Assembly (NCBI RefSeq): GCF_011742165.1 | Contig: NZ_JAAQTO010000057.1 | Location: 1-62,701, forward strand | Direction: 5' to 3' | Source: Billgrantia bachuensis | Lineage (GTDB): Bacteria > Pseudomonadota > Gammaproteobacteria > Pseudomonadales > Halomonadaceae | DNA length: 62,701 nt | Part shown: positions 46,630 to 57,229 of the stretch, one piece after another | Layout: each line of letters opens with the position of its first letter | How positions within the stretch are numbered: the first letter of the stretch is position 1 | Program-made: the position numbers and the translations under genes | Notes under the pieces: generated by a model | The model's database searches: none | What the model was told of the DNA's origin: nothing | What the model saw: the letters and a program-made list of their open reading frames with translations, nothing else

Positions 46630-48591
46630 ATGACGACGACCCCGCCCCATGTTCCCGCCCTGCTCGAGCTGCTGGAGCGCCGCCCGCGAGTGCTGCTGAC
46701 CGGGCCACCCGGCAGCGGCAAGACGACTCTTGCCCGGTCCGCCGCGATCGCGCTGGCCGAACGCGGCGAGGTGTGTCATTGCCTGGCTGCAGACCCCGGC
46801 CTGCCCGGCTTCGGCCCACCCGGCGCGGTATGCCTGGGGCGCTGGGATCCAACCTTGGGGGACCGCGGCGAATGGCGCCTCGAGGCCATCGAGGCCTTGG
46901 CCACCCTGGATGGCTCGCGCTTTCGTCTGCCGCTCGCCGAGGCGGTACGCCGGCTCGCCGCGCGTGTCGAGGGCGGGCCACTGCTCATCGATGCGCCGGG
47001 CGTGGAGCGTAGCATCGGCGGCGCCGAGCTGCTGCCGGCACTCGCCAGCGCCGGCCGCATCTACGCCATGGTGCGCCTGACCCCCGAAGGCGACCCCGAC
47101 CCCTACCCCGATGAGCGGATGCTGTTGGGCCTCGAGTCGCTGAACCTCCCAGCTGCCAGCGAAGCGCGCCACCCGGGGCGCCAGCTTCGCACACAGCGCC
47201 GTACCGAAGCGTGGGACGCCTATCTGTCCGATGCCGTCCACTTGGAGCTCGATCTCGCCGACCTGATCATTGTTGGCACCCCGCCGCCGCGCCGCGCCAA
47301 TAGCGCTTGGCGGGGGCGCCAGGCTGGCCTGCTCGATGCCGATGGCGGCACCCTGACCATGGGTGAAGTACTCGCTCTGGAAGACGAGCAGCTGCGGCTG
47401 CGGGCTCCCGTGTCGGCAACGACGCCCCGCGCCCTGGTGGTTCGCGACGCCATGCGCCATCCCGAGGGTCGGCTAGGCACTGCGCGCCCCCATCGCTTAC
47501 CTCCCATCACGCCCGACGAGGACGCGTCGCTCATGCTGGCGCCACAGGAGACGCAGGACGGCCCGCGGCCCACGCTGCGCCTCGATGGGGTGCGCGCCAC
47601 GCTGGCCAACGGCGTGTTCGGCGACCCGCTGCTGCACCTGCGTTTGCGTCACCGCAAGCGCAGCCTGCTGTTCGACCTGGGCGACCCCGGCCGGCTGCCG
47701 GCCCGGCTGGCCCACCAGGTCAGCGACGTGTTCATCAGCCATGCCCACTTCGATCACATCGGCGGCTTCCTGTGGCTGCTGCGCTCGCGCATCGGCGACT
47801 ATCCGCCGTGCCGGGTCTATGGGCCGCCCGGCCTTGCCGGGAACCTGGACGGACTGATGCGCGGAATCCTGTGGGATCGTGTCGAGGAGAAAGCGCCCCG
47901 CTTCGAGGTCTTCGAGCTGCACGACGAGCGCCTGGCCCACTATCGCCTGGTGGCCGGCGAGCCGATGAAGGCGCTTTCCCCGCGGGACGTCGAAGATGGC
48001 GTACTGCATCACGAACCCGGCTTTCGCGTGCGCGCCGTTACGCTGGATCACGGTACGCCGGTGCTGGCCTTCGCCTTTGATCCGGACGTGCAGATCAAAG
48101 TGCGCAAGGAGCGCCTGGAAGCTCACGGCTGGTCCCCTGGCCCATGGCTCGGCGAACTCAAGCAGAACGTGCTGACGGGAAACGCTGGGGCCGTCATCAC
48201 CCTGCCCGACGGCAGCCGGCAGTCAACCGCCGAGCTGGCGCAGCGCCTGTTGATGTCGCAGCCGGGGAAGCGCCTGGTCTACGCCACCGATTTCGGCGAC
48301 ACGCGCGCAAACCGTGAACGTCTGCTCACGCTTGCGCGCGGTGCCGAGGTGCTGTTCTGCGAGGCCTCGTTCCGCGAAGACCAGGCCGAGCAGGCCCGAC
48401 GAACCGGCCACCTGACGGCCCGTGCCTGTGGCGAGATCGCTGCCGCGGCCGAGATCGGCCAACTGGTGCCGTTCCACTTCTCACGCCGCCACGTGGAGGA
48501 CGTGGGCGAACTCTACGCCGAGATACGCCGCCACTTCCCGCGGCTGGCCAGCACGCCGGGCAGCGAACCCGATCCCGACGAGCTTGATTAA
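46630..48591 (+). CDS. P-loop (Clp1-like) kinase fused to RNase Z-like metallo-beta-lactamase
   Basis: A 653-residue two-domain protein. Residues 1-300 form a P-loop domain: Walker A GPPGSGKTT (25-33), then an AADPGLPGFGPPG stretch resembling the DxDxGQ...PG segment of Clp1/Grc3 polynucleotide 5'-kinases, and LLIDAPG. Residues ~320-653 are RNase Z-like: HAHFDH (371-376), YGPPGL, the GWSPGPWLGELK exosite-like motif, YATDFGD, GHLTARACGEIA (His 594) and PFHFSRRH (His 616). RNA end processing or repair is suggested but unproven. AAGGAA precedes the ATG. The stop overlaps the convergent transporter gene. Confidence 0.75.
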   Translation: MTTTPPHVPALLELLERRPRVLLTGPPGSGKTTLARSAAIALAERGEVCHCLAADPGLPGFGPPGAVCLGRWDPTLGDRGEWRLEAIEALATLDGSRFRLPLAEAVRRLAARVEGGPLLIDAPGVERSIGGAELLPALASAGRIYAMVRLTPEGDPDPYPDERMLLGLESLNLPAASEARHPGRQLRTQRRTEAWDAYLSDAVHLELDLADLIIVGTPPPRRANSAWRGRQAGLLDADGGTLTMGEVLALEDEQLRLRAPVSATTPRALVVRDAMRHPEGRLGTARPHRLPPITPDEDASLMLAPQETQDGPRPTLRLDGVRATLANGVFGDPLLHLRLRHRKRSLLFDLGDPGRLPARLAHQVSDVFISHAHFDHIGGFLWLLRSRIGDYPPCRVYGPPGLAGNLDGLMRGILWDRVEEKAPRFEVFELHDERLAHYRLVAGEPMKALSPRDVEDGVLHHEPGFRVRAVTLDHGTPVLAFAFDPDVQIKVRKERLEAHGWSPGPWLGELKQNVLTGNAGAVITLPDGSRQSTAELAQRLLMSQPGKRLVYATDFGDTRANRERLLTLARGAEVLFCEASFREDQAEQARRTGHLTARACGEIAAAAEIGQLVPFHFSRRHVEDVGELYAEIRRHFPRLASTPGSEPDPDELD

Positions 48592-49502
48592 CGCTTCTGG
48601 GCGTCCTTGCCGTTCTGGCGCAGCAGCAGGCCGATGGCGGCGAGCACCAGCGCGCTGCCCGGCAGCCACTGCCAGCCGATCTGCTCGGGTGAGGTGGCGA
48701 ACAACAGCAGCATGGAGACGAAGGGCACCATGTAGCCGTAGGCGGTAACGGCGCCGGGCGTGAGCACGGAGGTGGCTCGCTGCATCAGCCAGAAGGTGAG
48801 CGCACTGGAGAAGAGCCCGAGGTAGATCACCAGGGCCAAATCCTGCCAGCGCATGGAAACAAGCTGGGTAACGGGCTCGATGGCAAACCCCAGCAGGCCG
48901 ATGGCGAGCCCGCCCAGACCCAGGCTCCAGAAGGTGCGCACCGCCGCCGACTCCGGCAGCCACTCGCGAGCCAGCCCCCACTTGCTGAGCACCGGGTAGA
49001 GCGCCGAGGATACGCAGCCGAGGAAGAATACTGCCTCGCCCACGCCGAACTGCATGCCTTCGCCGTGGCTGAGCGACTCGGCGAAAGCGAGCCCCAGCGC
49101 GCCGCAGGCGCCCAAGGCCAGGATCGCCGGCAGCTGCCAGCTCAGCCGCTCGACGCGAAACCCGAGCCCCAGCAGGTAGGCCAACAGCGGTACGGTGACG
49201 TAGAGCGTGGCCATGGAGAGCGCGGTGGCATGATGGGCGGCCCAGAACATGGCGCCGAAGAACCCCGCCAGACACAGCCCCATCAGCGCATAGAGCGGCA
49301 GCACCCGCCAGGGCGGCAGGAACTCCGCCGAGCGCCGCGCCAGCCACCACAGCCCGGCGCAGGCGATGGCGAAGCGCAGGGCGGTGAGCGACAGCGGCGG
49401 CAGCTTGCCCATCAGCTCCACGGCGGGAAACGACAGCCCGACCAGCAGCGACCACAGCAGCATGCCCAGATGGGCAAGCCGGGGCGTTAGCGGCGCGCTC
49501 AA
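48588..49502 (-). CDS. EamA/DMT family transporter
   Basis: Ten-helix drug/metabolite transporter made of two EamA repeats over 304 residues, beginning MSAPLTPRLAHLGMLLWSLL and ending in a short basic tail. Such proteins export amino acids, metabolites or drugs; the substrate is unknown. The start is a TTG that overlaps the stop of the DUF2218 gene (TTGA), implying coupling; an internal ATG 13 codons later is possible. Its stop overlaps the convergent fusion gene. Confidence 0.88.
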   Translation of the reverse strand: MSAPLTPRLAHLGMLLWSLLVGLSFPAVELMGKLPPLSLTALRFAIACAGLWWLARRSAEFLPPWRVLPLYALMGLCLAGFFGAMFWAAHHATALSMATLYVTVPLLAYLLGLGFRVERLSWQLPAILALGACGALGLAFAESLSHGEGMQFGVGEAVFFLGCVSSALYPVLSKWGLAREWLPESAAVRTFWSLGLGGLAIGLLGFAIEPVTQLVSMRWQDLALVIYLGLFSSALTFWLMQRATSVLTPGAVTAYGYMVPFVSMLLLFATSPEQIGWQWLPGSALVLAAIGLLLRQNGKDAQKR

Positions 49503-49780
49503 TTTTCCCAGACGATGGCCAGCTCCTCGTCGCCCGCCATGCGCTGCAGGTGGGAATCGATGACACCCTCCAGGCGGTCGAGGCTCTCCTCCTCCAGCGC
49601 CTCGACGGCCACTACCAGCTTGCCCGGCTCGACGCGCATCACGCAGGAGCCCTCATCGAAGACCACCCGGCTCTCCTCCTCGCCCTGCTCCACCTCCAGC
49701 TTGTGCGCCCAGTGCTTGCACAGCCGGTTCATCAGCCTCGCCCCTGACTCGGTGACGACTTCGGCACGCGACATCGGCAT
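49499..49780 (-). CDS. DUF2218 family protein
   Basis: A 93-residue protein of unknown function matching DUF2218: a conserved LMNRLCKHWAHKLEVE helix, a short beta segment around GSCVMRVEPGKL, and a C-terminal EGVIDSHLQRMAGDEEL helix. It has no membrane segment and should be cytoplasmic. ATG 49780 has GGAG 9 bases upstream and was preferred over ATG 49795. It is translationally coupled to the EamA transporter. Confidence 0.85.
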   Translation of the reverse strand: MPMSRAEVVTESGARLMNRLCKHWAHKLEVEQGEEESRVVFDEGSCVMRVEPGKLVVAVEALEEESLDRLEGVIDSHLQRMAGDEELAIVWEN

Positions 49781-49909
49781 AACAGCGATCTCCATTCGTA
49801 CGGGAGCTAACAGACTAAGACGCGCGACGGGATCGGCGCCAGCCCACATGGATCCGCTGCGTAAAACGGCACGTTCGATACTGCGCATCCCATGCAGGAG
49901 ACGGATAAA

Positions 49910-49942
49910 GAAAAGCCCCCGATGCTTAGAGCATTCGGGGGC
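49910..49942 (-). terminator. terminator after dnaJ
   Basis: On the minus strand a GC-rich stem (GCCCCCGA and TCGGGGGC, extended by AATGCT/AGCAT with one bulge) is followed by TTTTCTTT. Confidence 0.88.
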
Positions 49943-49962
49943 CAGCAGGACGAGGCCGGGCC

Positions 49963-51114
49963 TTACGGCTTCATGTCCTCGAAGAACTTCTTCACGCCGT
50001 CGAAGAAGCCGCTCTTCTTGGGCGAGTGGTGGGCGCTGTTGCTGCCCCCCAGGCTCTCCTGCAGCTGACGCAACAGCGCCTTCTGCTCCTCGTTGAGGTT
50101 GACCGGGGTCTCCACCACGACCTTGCACAGCAGGTCGCCGGGCGGGCCGCCGCGCACCGGCTTGACGCCCTTGCCGCGCAGGCGGAAGAGCTTGCCGGTC
50201 TGGGTCTCGGGCGGGATCTTGAGCTTGACCCGGCCATCCAGCGTCGGCACTTCGAGCTCGCCACCGAGAGCGGCGTCGACGAAGTTGATCGGCACCTCGC
50301 ACTGCAGGTGCTTGCCGTCGCGCTGGAAGATATGGTGCGGCTTGATCGCCACCTGCACGTAGAGATCGCCGGGCGGGCCGCCGTTGATACCGGACTCGCC
50401 CTCGCCGTTGAGGCGAATGCGATCGCCGGTATCCACCCCGGCGGGGATCTTCACCGACAGGGTGCGGGTCTCGCGCATGCGGCCCTCGCCGTGACACTTG
50501 TGGCACGGCACCTTGATATGCACGCCGCTGCCGTGACAGGTGGGGCAGGTCTGCTGCACGGCGAAGAAGCCCTGCTGCATGCGCACCTGGCCATGCCCGT
50601 TACAGGTCGGGCAGGTCTCCTTGGTGGACCCCGGCTCGGCACCCTGGCCGTCGCAGCGGTCGCACTCCACGTGACGCGGCACGCGGATATCCACCGTGGT
50701 GCCGGCGACGGCACTCTCGAGATCGAGCTCGAGATTGTAGCGAAGATCGCTGCCGCGCTGCGGCGCATGGGGGCTGCGCCGACCGCCGCCGCCACCGAAG
50801 ATGTCGCCGAACACATCGCCGAAGATGTCGCTGAAGCCACCGGCCCCGGCGCCGCCGAAGCCACCACCACCGAAGCCACCGGCCTGGCCGTCTACACCGG
50901 CATGGCCGAACTGGTCGTAGGCGGCACGCTTCTCGCTGTCGGCAAGAATCTCATAGGCCTCGGAGACCTCGCGAAACTTCTCGGCGGCGGTGTCGTCATC
51001 CGGGTTGCGGTCCGGGTGGTACTTCTGCGCCAGCCGTCGATAGGCCTTCTTGATGTCTTTCGTGTCGGCTCCGCGCTCGACGCCGAGCACCTCGTAATAA
51101 TCGCGTTTGGACAT
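49963..51114 (-). CDS. dnaJ: chaperone protein DnaJ
   Basis: Hsp40 co-chaperone that stimulates DnaK ATPase. The 383 residues show a J domain with HPD near residue 33, a Gly/Phe-rich region (about 75-115), four CxxCxGxG-type zinc repeats (CDRCDGQG, CPTCNGHG, CPTCHGSG, CHKCHGEG) and the C-terminal client-binding domains. Start MSKRDYYEV is preceded by AGGAGG about 11 bases upstream. It follows dnaK by 105 bases. Confidence 0.98.
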   Translation of the reverse strand: MSKRDYYEVLGVERGADTKDIKKAYRRLAQKYHPDRNPDDDTAAEKFREVSEAYEILADSEKRAAYDQFGHAGVDGQAGGFGGGGFGGAGAGGFSDIFGDVFGDIFGGGGGRRSPHAPQRGSDLRYNLELDLESAVAGTTVDIRVPRHVECDRCDGQGAEPGSTKETCPTCNGHGQVRMQQGFFAVQQTCPTCHGSGVHIKVPCHKCHGEGRMRETRTLSVKIPAGVDTGDRIRLNGEGESGINGGPPGDLYVQVAIKPHHIFQRDGKHLQCEVPINFVDAALGGELEVPTLDGRVKLKIPPETQTGKLFRLRGKGVKPVRGGPPGDLLCKVVVETPVNLNEEQKALLRQLQESLGGSNSAHHSPKKSGFFDGVKKFFEDMKP

Positions 51115-51219
51115 GGGTCCATGCGCCTCCTGGTCTAGGCAGTTCTGCCCGATCCGCGGAAACGGCAACGCGGGAGTCGTCCCCCCGCGCTACCGTCGTC
51201 CGTGGCATCGCCTTGGCGA

Positions 51220-53151
<1,932 letters not shown>

Positions 53152-53216
53152 AGGAAATCCTCGAAAATTCGTTTGCCTTGAATCCATCTCAGCGGCATCT
53201 GCCGCGGTTGACGTCT

Positions 53217-53245
53217 ATCTGGGGGGTGCCTTGAACGTTTTCAAG
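53217..53245 (-). promoter_or_regulatory. sigma-32 promoter of dnaK
   Basis: CTTGAA-N15-CCCCAGAT on the minus strand, between grpE and dnaK. The -35 lies in a CTTGAA-AACG-TTCAAG inverted repeat. Only one base of the -10 deviates from CCCCATNT. Confidence 0.7.
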
Positions 53246-53286
53246 CCCTCCCCCTGCATTACGCTGGATCGGTCGTGCCGATCGGC

Positions 53287-53916
53287 TTAGCCGGCGGCCT
53301 GACTGACCACCACCATGGCCGGACGTACCAGGCGGCCATTGAGCGTATAGCCCTTCTGCACCACTTCCATGACGCTGTTGGGCTCGAGCTCGGGGTTGGG
53401 CACCATGGCCATGGCCTCGTGATACTGCGGGTCGAACGGCTCGCCGGCAGGGTCGAGCGATTCGACGCCGAACTTGGCCAGCACGTCCTGCTGCATTTTC
53501 AGTGTCATGGCCACGCCCTCTTTATGGGCCTCGGTGGCATCGTCGCCCATGGCCTCGAGCGCCTTCTCCAGGCTATCGACTACCGGCAGCAGCTCCTTGA
53601 CGAAGCGCTCGAGGGCGAACTTGCGCGCCTTCTCGGCCTCCTGCTCGGCCCGGCGGCGTACGTTCTGCGCCTCGGCGGCGGCACGCAGCGCCTGGTCCTT
53701 GGCCTCGGCCAGGCTCTGCTCCAGCTCCTCGACCTGGGCGGCCAGCATGTCGGCCTCGGGATTGTCGCTCACCGCTGTCGGCTCCTCGGCCGCGACGGTC
53801 TCGTCGTCCCCGATGCCAACCGCATCGTCCAACTCGCCTTCCACCGGCTCCGGCCGAGCCTCTTCCTCGCGCCGTTCCAGCTCGTCGTCAAGCGGGGTCT
53901 GGGGTTCTTTAGCCAT
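53287..53916 (-). CDS. grpE: nucleotide exchange factor GrpE
   Basis: DnaK nucleotide-exchange factor. The 209-residue protein has an acidic N-terminal region (about 1-55), a long coiled coil (AAQVEELEQSLAEAKDQALRA), VRRRAEQEAEKARKFA, and the C-terminal beta domain with PQYHEAM and VVQKGYTLNGRLVRPA. ATG 53916 has AGGAG 6 bases upstream; ATG 53922 is too close to it. First gene of grpE-dnaK-dnaJ. Confidence 0.96.
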   Translation of the reverse strand: MAKEPQTPLDDELERREEEARPEPVEGELDDAVGIGDDETVAAEEPTAVSDNPEADMLAAQVEELEQSLAEAKDQALRAAAEAQNVRRRAEQEAEKARKFALERFVKELLPVVDSLEKALEAMGDDATEAHKEGVAMTLKMQQDVLAKFGVESLDPAGEPFDPQYHEAMAMVPNPELEPNSVMEVVQKGYTLNGRLVRPAMVVVSQAAG

Positions 53917-53993
53917 GCGCATCTCCTGAAGCGTGGTTCGGCCATGCGGCCGCAACGGTTTCGATTGGGTAGTAAGCCTCGAGTCTGCCGCCT

Positions 53994-54021
53994 ATATGGG
54001 GGTCCTGACCGTAATCTCAAG
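53994..54021 (-). promoter_or_regulatory. sigma-32 promoter of grpE-dnaK-dnaJ
   Basis: CTTGAG-N14-CCCCATAT on the minus strand, close to the E. coli heat-shock consensus, with transcription expected near 53987, about 70 bases before the grpE start. Confidence 0.82.
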
Positions 54022-54053
54022 AGAGGCCAGGCGTTCATGAGCAATGCGTGCGT

Positions 54054-54090
54054 TGAGCGGCCGCCTCGACTACTGTATAAAAACTCAATA
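54054..54090 (+). promoter_or_regulatory. recN promoter with LexA-like box
   Basis: TTGAGC (54054) and TATAAA (54076) are 16 bases apart. The -10 is embedded in TACTGTATAAAAACTCAATA (54071-54090), which matches a LexA box in the left half and has TACTG/CAaTA dyad ends with one mismatch. Confidence 0.6.
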
Positions 54091-54136
54091 ACGTGTATAG
54101 ATATCCAGCCTTGTGTGACGCTTGCCGGGAGGCCAC

Positions 54137-55813
54137 ATGCTGACTCAGCTCGCCATTCGCGATTTCGCCATCGTCGATACGCTCGATCTGGAGCTTGCCG
54201 GCGGCATGACCGCCATCACCGGCGAGACCGGTGCCGGCAAGTCGATCCTGCTCGGTGCCCTGGGGCTGTGCCTGGGTGAGCGCGCCGACGCCGGCAGCGT
54301 GCGCCATGGCTGCGAGCGCGCCGATCTCTCGGCGCGCTTCGATATCGCCAGCCTGCCGGCCGCCCGGCACTGGCTCGAGGAGCGCGAGCTACCCGTCGAC
54401 GACTGCCTGTTACGCCGCGTGGTAACGGCCAACGGCCGCTCCAAGGCGTGGATCAACGGCCAGCCGGCTACCGTGACCGATCTCAAGGCACTGGGCGAAC
54501 ATCTGGTCGAGATCCACGGCCAGCACGCCCACCAGATGCTGCTGCGCGAAGAGACCCACCTGCGCCTGCTCGACGACTTTGCCGGTAACCGCAGCGTCGT
54601 GGGCGAGCTGACCGAGACCTTTCGCCGCTGGCAGGCGGCCCGGCGACGCCTGAAACAGCTGACCGAGAGTGGTGACAAGGTCCAGGCGCGCCGCCAGTTG
54701 CTGCGCTATCAGGTCGAAGAGCTCGACGCTCTGGCGCTGGGCGACGAAGAGCTCGCCACCCTGGAGCATGAGCAGGAACAGCTCGCCCACGCCGAGGAGA
54801 CGCTGCGCGAAGCGCAGTTCGCCGCCGAATGCTGCGATAGCGACGAGGGCGGCGTGCTGGCGCTGCTCAACCAGGCGACCCACCGGCTCGACCCTTTGCC
54901 GGGCAGCGACCGCGGCACCCTGGCCGAAGTGCTCGCCATGCTCGGCGAAGCGCGCATCCAGGTCGAGGAGGCCGTGCGCGAGCTCAACCGCTTTGCCGAC
55001 ACTACCGAGCTGGACCCGGAGCGGCTGGCCTGGGTCGAGTCTCGCCTGGGCGAGGTGCACCGCATCGCACGCAAGCACCATGTGATGCCCGAGGAGCTGC
55101 CTTCCCTCCATCGCCGCCTGCAAACCGAGCTGGAGAGCCTAGAAGGCGGCGAGCACGATCTCGAGGCGCTACGCAGCGAGGTCGAGGCCCTGCGCGATAC
55201 CTGGCGCGAGCAGGCACGCACGGTGGGCGAGTCCCGCCGCCAGGCGGCTGGCAAGTTCGGCAAGGCGGTACAGGAGCAGCTCGCCTTTCTGGCCATGGGC
55301 AAGGCACGCTTCGAAGTGGAAGTGGAGACACGCCAGACGCCGCAGCCGGACGGCATGGAAGCGGTGCGCTTTCTGATCAGCGCCAACCCCGGCCAGCCGC
55401 CGCGGCCGTTGACCAAGGTCGCCTCAGGTGGCGAGCTGTCGCGTATCAGCCTGGCGATTCAGGTGGTCGCCGCACGTCACTCGACCATCCCCAGCCTGGT
55501 CTTCGACGAAGTGGACGTGGGCATCTCGGGCGCCACCGCCGAGATCGTCGGCCAGCTGCTGCGCAGACTTGGCGAGAACGGTCAGGTGATGACCGTGACA
55601 CACCTGCCCCAGGTGGCGGCCCAGGCTCACCATCATCTGCATATCGAGAAGCAGGCCAAGCGCAACACTACCCTGACGCGCATGGCCCTGCTCGACGAAG
55701 CCGGCCGCGTCAGCGAACTGGCGCGCATGCTTGGCGGCGTCAACCTTTCCGACCGCACCCTGGCCCATGCTCGGGAAATGCTGGACGCCAGCCAGCAAGG
55801 CGCCGCCCACTGA
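54137..55813 (+). CDS. recN: DNA repair protein RecN
   Basis: SMC-like ATPase for double-strand-break repair. The 558-residue protein has Walker A GETGAGKS (about 30-37), a long central coiled coil, the ABC signature ASGGELSRISLA and the Walker B FDEVDVGISG. ATG 54137 has GGGAGG 5 bases upstream; a TTG further upstream was rejected. SOS control is suggested by the LexA-like box. It diverges from grpE and converges on fur. Confidence 0.97.
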   Translation: MLTQLAIRDFAIVDTLDLELAGGMTAITGETGAGKSILLGALGLCLGERADAGSVRHGCERADLSARFDIASLPAARHWLEERELPVDDCLLRRVVTANGRSKAWINGQPATVTDLKALGEHLVEIHGQHAHQMLLREETHLRLLDDFAGNRSVVGELTETFRRWQAARRRLKQLTESGDKVQARRQLLRYQVEELDALALGDEELATLEHEQEQLAHAEETLREAQFAAECCDSDEGGVLALLNQATHRLDPLPGSDRGTLAEVLAMLGEARIQVEEAVRELNRFADTTELDPERLAWVESRLGEVHRIARKHHVMPEELPSLHRRLQTELESLEGGEHDLEALRSEVEALRDTWREQARTVGESRRQAAGKFGKAVQEQLAFLAMGKARFEVEVETRQTPQPDGMEAVRFLISANPGQPPRPLTKVASGGELSRISLAIQVVAARHSTIPSLVFDEVDVGISGATAEIVGQLLRRLGENGQVMTVTHLPQVAAQAHHHLHIEKQAKRNTTLTRMALLDEAGRVSELARMLGGVNLSDRTLAHAREMLDASQQGAAH

Positions 55814-55841
55814 GCCGTTTCACATCCACGCGCCTAACGCA

Positions 55842-55869
55842 AGCGGCCCCGATCTCGATCGGGGCCGCT
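55842..55869. terminator. hairpin between recN and fur
   Basis: Thirteen-base perfect stem AGCGGCCCCGATC/GATCGGGGCCGCT with a 2-base centre between convergent genes. There is no T tract on either side. Confidence 0.55.
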
Positions 55870-55900
55870 ACGGCGCTGACTCGTCTTCACCACTTGCGTG

Positions 55901-56347
55901 TCACTTGCGCGGCGTGCCGTCCTGCCGCGTGGTATTGGAGCCGCGTGGGCGCACATAGAGCACCAGGGCATGATCGACGAGTTCGAAGCCATGCTCCTCG
56001 GCGATCTCCTTCTGGCGACGTTCGATGGTTTCGTCGAAGAACTCGATGATCTCGCCACTGTCGAGACACACCATGTGGTCGTGGTGTTCCTCTTGGGAGA
56101 TCTCGAACACGGCATGGCCGCCATCGAAATTGTGGCGGATCACCAAGCCTGCCGACTCGAACTGGGTCAGCACGCGATAGACGGTGGCCAGGCCGACGTC
56201 TTCCCCGGCTTCCAGCAGGGTCTTGTAGACATCCTCGGCGCTCAGGTGGTGCTGACCCGTGGCATTCTCGAGGATCTGCAGGATCTTCACTCGGGGCAAG
56301 GTGACCTTCAGGCCTGCCTTGCGCAGTTCATGGTTCTGGTCGGCCAT
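55901..56347 (-). CDS. fur: ferric uptake regulator Fur
   Basis: Fe(II)-dependent repressor of iron acquisition genes. The 148 residues have the winged helix (LTLPRVKILQILE-type opening; VYKTLLEAGEDVGLATVYRVL) and the metal-binding HHDHMVCLDSG. Only one of the two cysteines of the E. coli CxxC is present (CLDS), as in Pseudomonas Fur, so this form does not have the structural Cys4 zinc site. It diverges from bamE, the usual arrangement. Confidence 0.96.
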   Translation of the reverse strand: MADQNHELRKAGLKVTLPRVKILQILENATGQHHLSAEDVYKTLLEAGEDVGLATVYRVLTQFESAGLVIRHNFDGGHAVFEISQEEHHDHMVCLDSGEIIEFFDETIERRQKEIAEEHGFELVDHALVLYVRPRGSNTTRQDGTPRK

Positions 56348-56419
56348 GTTCGCTCTTCGCAGTATCAGGTAGGGTCGGGTATGATCGACCGAATCCACGA
56401 TAGTGAAGAACGGACACAA

Positions 56420-56905
56420 ATGCAAAAGCTGATCAAAACCCTCCCCCTCGTCATCGCCCTGACCGTGGTCAGCGGCTGTGTCTACAAGCGTGACCTCCCC
56501 CAGGGCAACTACATCACCGAGGGCATGGTCCAACAGCTTCAACCCGGCCTGAGCCGCGCCCAGGTCGTCGACCTGCTGGGCAGGCCGCTGCTGGAAGCGC
56601 CCTTCGATGCCAATCAGTGGGATTACGTGTTCCGCCTCGACGAAGCCTACGGCGGCGTCCAGCAGCGGCGGCTGACGCTGACCTTCGACGGCGAGCGCCT
56701 GGTCAACATCCAGCAGGAAGGCAACTTCGCCGAGGATATCGAGCTGCGTGCACAGGACGACATCGGCCCGGCGGCCGAGGGTGCCGACCCCGCCGGCATG
56801 TTGCCCTCCAGCCAGCCCGAAGCGGTGCCGGAGCGTGCACCTGACGCCGGCGGCACGTTGCCGCAAGGCGGCGAGCCGGCCTCAACCGAACCGCTTGCTC
56901 GCTAA
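56420..56905 (+). CDS. bamE: outer membrane assembly lipoprotein BamE
   Basis: Lipoprotein of the BAM complex for outer-membrane protein insertion (OmlA/SmpA). The 161-residue precursor has a lipobox ending in VSGC (Cys 20), then QGNYITEGMVQQLQPGLSRAQV, LLGRPLLEAPFDANQWDYVFRL and the beta hairpin LTLTFDGERL. The low-complexity Pro/Glu/Ala tail (about 115-161) is longer than in E. coli. Start ATG 56420 by signal peptide. It diverges from fur. Confidence 0.94.
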   Translation: MQKLIKTLPLVIALTVVSGCVYKRDLPQGNYITEGMVQQLQPGLSRAQVVDLLGRPLLEAPFDANQWDYVFRLDEAYGGVQQRRLTLTFDGERLVNIQQEGNFAEDIELRAQDDIGPAAEGADPAGMLPSSQPEAVPERAPDAGGTLPQGGEPASTEPLAR

Positions 56906-56920
56906 CCCAGGCGCGCTTCG

Positions 56921-57229
56921 CTACCTCCCGGCACGTTCAGCGCGCCGGGCACGTGCCGCCTTGGGGTCGATCTCGAGCGGGCGGTAGACCTCGACCCGAT
57001 CGCCTGCGCGCAGACGGTGGTCGTCGGGGTCGCGCAGCAGCTTGCCGAAGATGCCAAGGTCCGCCTCGGCAAAAGTCGCGGCCGGCACTTCGGGGAAGAG
57101 CCTATCCAGCCCGGCCAGGGCGACGGCCTGTCGCGCCGTGGTGCCGACCGGTACCTCGAGCGCGACGATGCGCTGCCTATCGGGCAGAGCAAAGGCCACT
57201 TCCACCGCGAGCCTCATGTCAGCGCCCAT
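56921..57229 (-). CDS. rnfH: RnfH family ubiquitin-like protein
   Basis: Small beta-grasp (UPF0125) protein, about 98-102 residues, of unclear role. It shows VEVAFALPDRQRIVALEVPVG, GIFGKLL, and GDRVEVYRPLEIDPKAARARR, the family C-terminus. ATG 57229 overlaps ratA by 11 bases; ATG 57217 immediately after the ratA stop is the alternative. The order ratA-rnfH opposite smpB is the same in E. coli. Confidence 0.9.
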   Translation of the reverse strand: MGADMRLAVEVAFALPDRQRIVALEVPVGTTARQAVALAGLDRLFPEVPAATFAEADLGIFGKLLRDPDDHRLRAGDRVEVYRPLEIDPKAARARRAERAGR

